Source: DATKYQ01 sp964640665
Lineage (GTDB): Bacteria; Myxococcota; B64-G9
Reading direction: 5' to 3'
Assembly: GCA_964640665.1 (NCBI GenBank)
Contig: CAZXHT010000002.1
Location: forward strand, 1 to 64,000
DNA length: 64,000 nucleotides
Shown: positions 1 to 6,755 of the stretch, piece after piece
Position numbering within the stretch: position 1 is the first letter of the stretch
Layout: every line of letters begins with the position of its first letter
Notes under the pieces: generated by a model
Databases searched by the model: none
What the model saw: only the letters and a program-made list of their open reading frames with translations
Told to the model about the DNA's origin: nothing
Position numbers and translations under genes: made by a program

Positions 1-364
1 GAGCATTCCGCGCTGTCAGCAAGACAGCATTGTGTATGACCTAGCACGAGGAGCGTGGAGAGCGATACCCAACCGGATTCGCTCTCGGGGAGCCTCGATA
101 CCCAGGATGTGCCGGATGAAGTGGGTCACCCTTCCAAGGCCCGGGAGGGGCTGCGCATGAAGGGTGGCGATTCAAGTCACGAGCACCCAACGGCGGTGTA
201 AGGTATTCCTGATCCACAACACCAGAACCTCGAGATGGCGGTGGAGCTGAATCCCAAGCCGGAGTACATCCAGAAGCTGCAGCAGATTGTGTAAAACCCA
301 AGGTTGTTTCCAAGGAACCGAATGTGTTGCTCGCGGCGTTGCCTGGCCCTATACTGCGGCCAAC
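1..364. other. gene-poor left edge
   Basis: No complete gene is convincing in this stretch. A short open frame from 202 to 294 contains an ATG at 235 and ends in a 19-residue peptide (MAVELNPKPEYIQKLQQIV) followed by TAA. It looks like the natural C-terminal tail of a protein whose upstream part is broken by a stop at 199-201, so it may be a decayed gene. I do not recognise the family. Confidence 0.3.
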
Positions 365-1084
365 GTGGCCGATCAACCCAAAGAAATCAAGTTCACCGCC
401 GAGCAACTGAAAACCATCAAGAAGTTCCGCCTGGCCATGATTCCCTTTCGGCTGATTCTGGCCCTGGCCTTTTTCTCGCTAATCGTAGGTGGCTTCAGGC
501 GCTTCTTCGGAGAATTGCCCGGCCAGGTCTTCGCCGGGCTTTTCGGCTGCCTGATAATTATCGAGCGTATCTTTCAGGCCCCGGACGCCGGCGGGCAGCG
601 TAAGGACAAGGGTTCCGCCGCCGTGCTATGGATTTCTTTCGGGTTTTCCTATGTCCTGGGCATGGTCGATTTCTACTGGATCAGCCCGCAATGGCCACAG
701 TGGCGCATCCTGGGCTATGGCTGGTACTGGCCCGTGGCGGGTGCCGCGCTCTACGTCATCGGGCAGTTCATCCGGGTGACTGCCATTCGCACCCTGGGCC
801 GTTTCTTCACCATCTCGGTCCGCCTGCACGATGAGCACCGGGTGGTGCAGCACGGCATCTATCGCTGGATACGCCACCCGGCTTACAGCGGGTTGTGGCT
901 CATCAACCTGGGTTTCGTCACCCTGTTCGCAAGCCCCCTGGCCTACGCAGTGTATTTTCTGTTCGGCACGCCCGGTCTGATCTACCGCATCCGGGTCGAG
1001 GAGCAGATGTTGATCGATCAATTCGGCGACGAGTACCGCGCCTACATGCGCAAGACAAAGCGCCTTATACCCTTTATTTACTAG
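365..1084 (+). CDS. isoprenylcysteine carboxyl methyltransferase (ICMT/PEMT-like) family membrane protein
   Basis: Polytopic membrane protein of about 239 residues with several hydrophobic helices and the C-terminal signature of the ICMT/phospholipid methyltransferase group: a GIYRWIRHPAYSG loop followed by two helices and an EEQMLIDQFGDEYRAYMRK segment. In this family the RHP and EE motifs bind S-adenosylmethionine at the membrane. The natural substrate in bacteria is mostly unknown. The start is uncertain: GTG at 365 gives a natural-looking hydrophilic N-terminus, ATG at 437 would begin just before the first helix, and neither has a clear ribosome site. The last 37 bases, including the stop, are one copy of the direct repeat that bounds the downstream island, so the gene stays intact despite the insertion. 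Confidence 0.75.
   Translation: MADQPKEIKFTAEQLKTIKKFRLAMIPFRLILALAFFSLIVGGFRRFFGELPGQVFAGLFGCLIIIERIFQAPDAGGQRKDKGSAAVLWISFGFSYVLGMVDFYWISPQWPQWRILGYGWYWPVAGAALYVIGQFIRVTAIRTLGRFFTISVRLHDEHRVVQHGIYRWIRHPAYSGLWLINLGFVTLFASPLAYAVYFLFGTPGLIYRIRVEEQMLIDQFGDEYRAYMRKTKRLIPFIY
1048..1084. repeat. left copy of 37-bp perfect direct repeat (attL-like)
   Basis: The 37 bases here are identical to 13209-13245. The repeat begins GCGCAAGACAAAG and ends TTTATTTACTAG. Identity stops abruptly on both sides (T versus G before, G versus A after). It is the 3' end of the methyltransferase-like gene and ends exactly at its TAG stop. A long perfect repeat at the 3' end of a gene, with foreign-looking cargo between the copies, is the footprint of site-specific integration. 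Confidence 0.85.
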
Positions 1085-1556
1085 GCACTTGACAAACTCC
1101 TGAGTAAAGAGGGATATCGCGTAGAATCTTCGAGGAGTTCGACGAGGAAACCTGGTCGGCCGGCGAGAACCTCGAAAAGTCGCGTCCGGAGTACGAAAGG
1201 GCAAAAGAGATCCTTGACCGCGAAAAGCAATGGAAACATGATCGCGGTAATTCCAGATAGGCACCCCCTGGGGCCGGCGGTGGCGACACCCCCCCTCGTC
1301 GCCGTAGGTTCCTTGGGGGGGCCATTCGCGATTGGGGGAATAGATGAATCAACCAACGGGTAAAGTGAAGGGGGTCGTGTCCTACCTGGAGCTGGCCGAT
1401 CGACGGAGCCACGAGGCCGGCGTGTAGGAGAAGGCTGCCATCTCGCCATGAACACCGGCGGGGTGTTACGCACCCGACCGAACCAGAAGATTTCCAAGAA
1501 GATCCAAAGCTCCTCATGTGGTACGATCAGGCGCTAACCCGAAGTGGAGAAGAGTA
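1085..1556. other. degenerate left end of the island
   Basis: No intact gene is visible. The stretch holds short pieces of coding-like sequence: an open frame without a start codon (1108-1260) and a 27-codon frame from ATG 1344 to TAG 1427 that reads MNQPTGKVKGVVSYLELADR and then a short tail. C- and G-runs near 1281-1325 separate them. These look like remnants of genes at the element end, possibly a lost integration or toxin-antitoxin module, but neither piece is recognisable. The last bases hold the ribosome site of the next gene (GGAGA, 1546-1550). Confidence 0.4.
1108..1260 (+). pseudogene. C-terminal gene remnant, unidentified
   Basis: An open frame without ATG or GTG encodes a highly charged peptide (IFEEFDEETWSAGENL, then a KSRPEYERAKEIL-type helix) and ends in TAG at 1258-1260. 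Its composition looks like real protein, with an amphipathic helix rich in Glu, Arg and Lys, but an in-frame TAA at 1105-1107 cuts off any N-terminus. It is most likely the tail of a gene truncated at the integration boundary. Function unknown. Confidence 0.3.
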
Positions 1557-4322
1557 ATGACAGATTGGAAATGGAACGGCGCGCGATGGTGGAAGTTCGA
1601 CTTCCATACGCATACCCCGGCGTCGGATGACTACGGCAGGGGGTCAGACCAGGCGGCGCTCAAGGAAAGGACACCCAAGGAATGGCTCCTGGACTACATG
1701 AAGGCCGGTATCGACTGCGTTGCCATAACGGACCACAACACTGGCGCTTGGATCGATGATCTGAAGCAGGCGCTTCAAGCGCTCAGAGACGAGAAGCATT
1801 CTGACTTCCGAGATCTCGTCTTTTTCCCTGGCGTCGAGATATCGGTCAACGGAGGCGTGCATCTCCTGGCAATCTTCGGACCAGACACGCCTAAATCGGA
1901 CATTGATTCCCTGCTGGGCGCTGTTGAGTTCCAGGGGACGAAGGGCTCAAGCGACGGTGTGACAGAAAATTCGTTCGTCGAGGTGGTTCGGAAAATCGAG
2001 AAAGCAGGCGGTATTGCGATCCCGGCTCATGTGGACGAGGAGGGAACAGGGCTTTTCAAGCTGCGGGGAACGACCCTGGAGCAAGCGCTGGGGTGTGGCG
2101 AGAAAATCTTTGCCATGGAGGTCTTCGATTCCTCCTCGGACAAGCCTCAGTTGTACATTGACAAGAAGCCGGACTGGACCGATGTCTTAGGCTCTGACTC
2201 CCATCGACCATCCGGAGATAGATGCCCGGGAAGCCACTACACGTGGGTCAAGATGGGAACCCCGACTCTGGAGGGGCTACGACTGGCGCTCCTGGACGGT
2301 CCCCTCTCTGTCCGTCGATCGGATGCCGCTGGCGGCGATCCACACGAGCATGCCGCTCTTGCTCTTGAGTCAATCGAGATCCGGCAAGCCCGCTACCTGG
2401 GTCGTGCCGATCCGTTCAGGCTGTCCTTGAATCCTTGGCTCAACGCGGTCATCGGCGGGCGTGGCACCGGCAAGTCGACCTTGGTGGAGTTCGTTCGTCA
2501 GGCGCTACGGCGCGTTGATGAGCTCCCGGCCTCCTTGGAGGAAGATTTCGAGAAGTATCGTAAAGTCTACCCTACGAGAGATGACGATGGGCTTCTTACC
2601 GAACAATCTGAATTCGTCGTGACGTATCGCAAGGATCGCAGCCGTTTCCGGGTGCAGTGGAGTGAAGCCGGCGATCTGGATCCGATCTTGGAGAAGACCA
2701 AAGACGGTGACTGGGAACGAGTCGAGGGGGACATCTCCCAGCGATTCCCCATCCGGATCTACAGTCAGAAACAGATCTTCGAGCTTGCCAAGGCACCTCT
2801 GGCACTTCTGCGAATCGTGGACGAGGCATCGGGAGTGGATCGGCGATCGTGGGATGAGCGCTGGAAGGAGGAAGAAACTCGTTTTCTTTCCCTTCGGGCC
2901 AAGGCCAGGGAGATCGAGGCCGGTCTGGAGGATGAGCCTCGCCTGCGCGGCGAGCTGGACGACGTGAAGCAAAAACTAGTCTTCTTCGAGGAGACCGGGC
3001 GCGCCGATGTGCTCAAGGCATACCAGAAGCGCTTGCGTCAGCAACGGGAGGTAGAAGCTTGGGAGGAAACTTGGACTAACGCCGGGGAACTGCTGCGCCA
3101 GCTTGCGGCGGACTTGGTGCCTAGTCCTCTCGGTAGTTCCATTTTCGAGGAGGCGGCGGGAGATGATAAGGATCTTCTCGACAAGGCAGGCTCAGCCGTG
3201 AAGCGTCTGGAGGCCGTTCGTAGAAAGGTTGAAGAACTAGCTCGAGAGGCAGACGAAACTGTAAGTGGATGGAAGAAGGATCGGGACGCTTCTGCATGGA
3301 AGCAGGCTGTTGATACAGCGATTGGTGAGTATGAGGCGTTCCGGGAGAAGCTTTCGGAAGAGGGTGCTGAGGATCCCTCGGTATACGGAGAGTTAGTCCA
3401 GCGGCGCCAGACCATAGAACAACGGCTGAAAGAATTCGATGCCCGCCGTCAGAATCTCGAACATGTCCGGAAGGACGCAAACGCGAGTCTCGATCAACTG
3501 CAGGAAATACGTCGTGATTTGACACGACGCCGTACTGAGTTCCTAAAAAAAGTTCTTGAAGATAACCCGTACGTCCGGATTGAAGTCAAGCCTTACGGTG
3601 CCCGGGAAAGCGTTGAAGGCGATTTCCGGCGTCTCATTCATCGAGAAGACAGAGGGTTCGATAAAGACATCGGAGGTGTGAGCGGAGAGGGCCTGCTTGG
3701 ATGCTTTCTCACCGGACCCACTGATGTCAACGCCATCGAGGAAAGGCTTTCAGAGCTGAAGCGCAAGGTTCGCTTGATCTCAGTTGGTAAACACGATCCC
3801 TCAGATGTGCGAGACCAGCGTTTTGCGACGCACCTCGAAAAGCTTCCTCCCGAGGCACTGGATCGGCTCGATATGTGGTTTCCGGAGGATTCCCTAGATG
3901 TTCAGTACCGCATGACAGCGGACAGAACAGGTTTCCGCTCTATTCAGGAGGGGTCCCCGGGACAGAAGACCGCGGCGCTGCTGGCCTTCCTCCTTTCTTA
4001 CGGAGAGGAGCCGATCGTCCTAGATCAGCCGGAAGACGATTTGGACAACCGCCTCATCAGCGACTTGATCGTCACCCAGCTACGAAATATCAAGCTACGA
4101 AGGCAAGTCATCGTAGTCACCCACAATGCCAACATCGTTGTCAACGGCGACGCGGAGCTCGTCGTAGCCTTGGCCCCGCGTGTAGGTGAAACCCACAAGG
4201 AATGTGACGGGAGCCTTCAGGAAAAGGAGGTTCGCGACACCATCTGCGCCGTCATGGAAGGGGGACGCGAAGCATTCAAACAGCGCTATCGACGCATCGC
4301 ATTGGAGGGTCGCCATGTTTGA
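1557..4322 (+). CDS. TrlF-family PHP-domain / SMC-like AAA ATPase (Ppl-type defence protein)
   Basis: A 921-residue two-part protein. Residues 1-250 form a PHP metal-dependent phosphoesterase domain with the expected ligands: HTH (17-19), TDHN (58-61), PGVE (91-94), PAH (156-158) and GSDSH (212-216). Residues 280-921 form an SMC/RecF-like ATPase: Walker A GGRGTGKST (300-308), a long coiled-coil middle, Walker B IVLDQPEDD near residue 820, and a VVTHN H-loop. This architecture matches the TrlF family and the PHP-SMC proteins called Ppl among anti-phage systems. Nucleic acid sensing by the ATPase and cleavage by PHP are inferred. ATG 1557 is chosen over an upstream in-frame GTG at 1518 because GGAGA lies 6 bases before it. 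It overlaps the next gene by 8 bp, implying translational coupling. Confidence 0.85.
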   Translation: MTDWKWNGARWWKFDFHTHTPASDDYGRGSDQAALKERTPKEWLLDYMKAGIDCVAITDHNTGAWIDDLKQALQALRDEKHSDFRDLVFFPGVEISVNGGVHLLAIFGPDTPKSDIDSLLGAVEFQGTKGSSDGVTENSFVEVVRKIEKAGGIAIPAHVDEEGTGLFKLRGTTLEQALGCGEKIFAMEVFDSSSDKPQLYIDKKPDWTDVLGSDSHRPSGDRCPGSHYTWVKMGTPTLEGLRLALLDGPLSVRRSDAAGGDPHEHAALALESIEIRQARYLGRADPFRLSLNPWLNAVIGGRGTGKSTLVEFVRQALRRVDELPASLEEDFEKYRKVYPTRDDDGLLTEQSEFVVTYRKDRSRFRVQWSEAGDLDPILEKTKDGDWERVEGDISQRFPIRIYSQKQIFELAKAPLALLRIVDEASGVDRRSWDERWKEEETRFLSLRAKAREIEAGLEDEPRLRGELDDVKQKLVFFEETGRADVLKAYQKRLRQQREVEAWEETWTNAGELLRQLAADLVPSPLGSSIFEEAAGDDKDLLDKAGSAVKRLEAVRRKVEELAREADETVSGWKKDRDASAWKQAVDTAIGEYEAFREKLSEEGAEDPSVYGELVQRRQTIEQRLKEFDARRQNLEHVRKDANASLDQLQEIRRDLTRRRTEFLKKVLEDNPYVRIEVKPYGARESVEGDFRRLIHREDRGFDKDIGGVSGEGLLGCFLTGPTDVNAIEERLSELKRKVRLISVGKHDPSDVRDQRFATHLEKLPPEALDRLDMWFPEDSLDVQYRMTADRTGFRSIQEGSPGQKTAALLAFLLSYGEEPIVLDQPEDDLDNRLISDLIVTQLRNIKLRRQVIVVTHNANIVVNGDAELVVALAPRVGETHKECDGSLQEKEVRDTICAVMEGGREAFKQRYRRIALEGRHV

Positions 4323-5583
4323 CAGCCGGGAAGATCTAATGCGCAAGATCCGTCTTGGTGAAGACACCTCACTGGAGCTAAAAGCCGTCGGTTTTCGAGG
4401 CGAGAAGGTTACGGAACCAAGACGCGACGACCTTGCGGACGAGGTTGCAGCCATCGCCAACACCTCGGATGGTGTCCTCGTGCTCGGGGTGGACGACAAG
4501 ACCAGAGAAGTCACCGGCATACCTGTCGATCGTCTCGATACAGTTGAGCGCGTTGTTTACGAGATCTGCAACGACAGCATCAAGCCACCTGTCATTTTTC
4601 ACACGTTTCGCATGGAACTTCCGGACAGCACCGGGAAGTTGCAGCCTATTCTAAAGGTGGAGATCCCTCGTAGCCTCTTCGTTCATGAGAGTCATGGAGG
4701 TTACTTCCATCGGCAGGGAAGTTCGAAGCGCAAGATGCAGCCGGACGTCCTGGCCCGCCTCTTCCAGCAGCGGAGCCAAGCGCGCCTCATTTGGTTCGAG
4801 GAGCATACTGTTCCAGAGACCAAGCTTTCGAACCTTGACGAGGAGTTATTGCACCGTTTTCTCGGTTCTGATCCTGAGGATGTCTCCACGACGCTTCGTA
4901 AGATGAAGCTTCTTGCAGAAGACGAGATGGGTGCAGAGCGCGCGACGGTAGCGGGCGTCCTCATGTGCTCACGCAGGCCTGAACACTGGCTTCCCGGCGC
5001 CATCATCCAGGCCGTGCGCTATCGAGGAACCAGGCAGGACTCGAACTATCAGATCGACGCTCACGAGATCACCGGTCCTCTGCACCAACAGATCCGCGAC
5101 GCCGTCAGCTTTGTCAGGCGCAACATGACTGTCGCCGCCCGGAAGGCTCCCGGACGCATCGATATACCTCAGTACAGCATTCGTGCGGTTTTCGAGGCCG
5201 TGGTCAATGCCGTGGCCCACCGCGACTACTCGATCCACGGCTCCAAGATCCGCCTGTTCCTTTTCGATGATCGCCTGGAACTATACTCACCGGGGCCGCT
5301 GCCGAACACAGTCACGATTGAGAGTATCGCTCTTCGCCAGTCCACTCGCAATGAGCTGATCACGACGTTGCTCGCCAAGTGCGCCGTGGAAGATCCCTCC
5401 GGTGGCGCTGGCCGCCAATACCTCATGGAGAAGCGCGGCGAGGGCGTGCCGATCATCCTCGAGGAGAGTCGTAAGCTTGCCGGACGGGAGCCGGTCTATA
5501 GACTGATCGACGATGCGGAGTTGTTGTTGACCATCTGGGCGGCACGGTTGACGGATTCCGACAAGCATGATGAGACAAGCTGA
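4315..5583 (+). CDS. AlbA_2 (Schlafen-like AAA_4) and HATPase_c_4 domain protein
   Basis: A 422-residue protein. The N-terminal part (about 15-145) is an AlbA_2/Schlafen-like putative nucleic-acid-binding domain: LELKAVG start, ANTSDGVLVLGVDD, then a GGYFHRQGSS strand-turn. The C-terminal part (about 285-345) carries an ATP-binding HATPase_c_4 signature: AVFEAVVNAVAHRDYS, then DRLELYSPGPLP. Such proteins are often annotated as transcriptional regulators or ATP-binding proteins, and Schlafen-like folds can act on RNA or DNA. The start at ATG 4315 is fixed by GGAGGG (4304-4309) and the 8-bp overlap with the PHP-ATPase gene, so the two proteins are probably made in fixed proportion and act together. 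Whether it is nuclease, regulator or adaptor cannot be told from sequence. Confidence 0.8.
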   Translation: MFDSREDLMRKIRLGEDTSLELKAVGFRGEKVTEPRRDDLADEVAAIANTSDGVLVLGVDDKTREVTGIPVDRLDTVERVVYEICNDSIKPPVIFHTFRMELPDSTGKLQPILKVEIPRSLFVHESHGGYFHRQGSSKRKMQPDVLARLFQQRSQARLIWFEEHTVPETKLSNLDEELLHRFLGSDPEDVSTTLRKMKLLAEDEMGAERATVAGVLMCSRRPEHWLPGAIIQAVRYRGTRQDSNYQIDAHEITGPLHQQIRDAVSFVRRNMTVAARKAPGRIDIPQYSIRAVFEAVVNAVAHRDYSIHGSKIRLFLFDDRLELYSPGPLPNTVTIESIALRQSTRNELITTLLAKCAVEDPSGGAGRQYLMEKRGEGVPIILEESRKLAGREPVYRLIDDAELLLTIWAARLTDSDKHDETS

Positions 5584-5630
5584 AGAAGGAGACAATGGTT
5601 CACTTTGGGAGTGGGGGTTGAAGGAAAGTC

Positions 5631-6755
5631 ATGCGATTTATTCACACCGCAGACTGGCAAATTGGGATGAAAGCCAAGGGCCTCGAAGAAGCGGGAAGTC
5701 GTGTCCGCGAAGAGCGCCTGGCTGCGGTGCAGAGAGTCGTCGAAGTGGCCAAGCAGAAGGAAGCCGAGTTCATACTTGTGGCGGGAGATGTTTTCGAGGA
5801 CAACGGTGTGGACCGTCGCCTGATTCAGAAAGTGGGCGATATTCTCGCCCGGTTCGAAGGGCCTGTATTCATCATCCCAGGTAATCACGACCCGGCAGTA
5901 CCTGGTTCTGTGTGGGAGCATTCGGTTTGGGGATCTGCGGATAACCTTCATGTGCTGATCGAAGAAGAGCCTGTTGAAATTATAGGGGGATTCCTTCATC
6001 CCTGTCCGGCGCTGGAGAAGTACTCAAGCAGAGATCCTACCGCCTGGATCAAGGAGGACCATGGAGAGCTGATTCGGATCGGCCTCGCCCACGGTACCGT
6101 GGAAGGTGTGCGTCAGGATGAGCCGGACTACCCCATCCCTCTTGACGCCCCAGGACGCTATGGGTTGGACTACCTTGCTCTGGGGCATTGGCACTCGACC
6201 GCATTCTACGAGGGTTCTGACGGAGCGGTACGGATTGCCTACTCTGGTACGCACGAGACATCCAAGTTCGGCGAGCGTGACAGTGGAAACGTGCTTCTTG
6301 TGGAGATTGCACAATCGGGAGCACCGCCGGTGATTGAGAGAATCCGTAGCGGTGGATTGAACTGGGAGGTCATTGAGCAGGAGCTCCGGAATGAGGGTGA
6401 GCTGACGGAACTCCGTGAACGGATTGAGGCTTTTAATACTCCGGATTCCACGTTGCTGGAGGTGCGCTTGTCGGGAGTCCTTGCGGCTGCCGAGCGCGAA
6501 GATGTCGATAGGATAGATGAGATACTTCAGTCACGGTTTCTCTATGGCCGGATTGATACTGCCGGTTTGCTCCCCGCTCCCGAAGACGACTCTTGGTTGT
6601 CGGGGCTTCCGGTCGGGGTGCTTCGCGAAACCGCGACGAGGCTTCGGGAAATGGCCGCCTCGGAGTCGGTTGCTCGTGAGGCAGACACGACGCGACAGAT
6701 CGCGGCACTGGCCTTGATGGAGCTCTACGCGATCGCCGGGGAGAGCTGCGGATGA
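5631..6755 (+). CDS. SbcD/Mre11-like metallophosphoesterase (DNA nuclease subunit)
   Basis: A 374-residue calcineurin-like phosphoesterase of the SbcD/Mre11 group. The metal motifs are in order: HTADWQIG (5-12), AGDVFED (51-57), GNHDP (84-88), GLAHG (151-155) and GHWHS (185-189). Classical SbcD has DWH where this has DWQ, a substitution also common in annotated DNA repair exonuclease homologues. A capping region of about 150 residues follows, which in the family contacts the SMC partner. It starts 47 bp after the AlbA_2 gene with a GAAGGAAAG ribosome site, and its stop overlaps the next start (ATGA at 6752-6755). It is therefore the nuclease half of an SbcCD-type complex with the next gene. 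It acts on double-strand ends or hairpins by family knowledge. Confidence 0.85.
   Translation: MRFIHTADWQIGMKAKGLEEAGSRVREERLAAVQRVVEVAKQKEAEFILVAGDVFEDNGVDRRLIQKVGDILARFEGPVFIIPGNHDPAVPGSVWEHSVWGSADNLHVLIEEEPVEIIGGFLHPCPALEKYSSRDPTAWIKEDHGELIRIGLAHGTVEGVRQDEPDYPIPLDAPGRYGLDYLALGHWHSTAFYEGSDGAVRIAYSGTHETSKFGERDSGNVLLVEIAQSGAPPVIERIRSGGLNWEVIEQELRNEGELTELRERIEAFNTPDSTLLEVRLSGVLAAAEREDVDRIDEILQSRFLYGRIDTAGLLPAPEDDSWLSGLPVGVLRETATRLREMAASESVAREADTTRQIAALALMELYAIAGESCG

Noticed and set aside
1081..1368. A plus-strand frame starting ALDKLLSKEGYRVE that hints at a response-regulator start
   Set aside because: After about 15 residues it becomes low-complexity Arg/Ser/Pro sequence, and the competing frame in 1108-1260 looks more like protein. 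Treated as chance.
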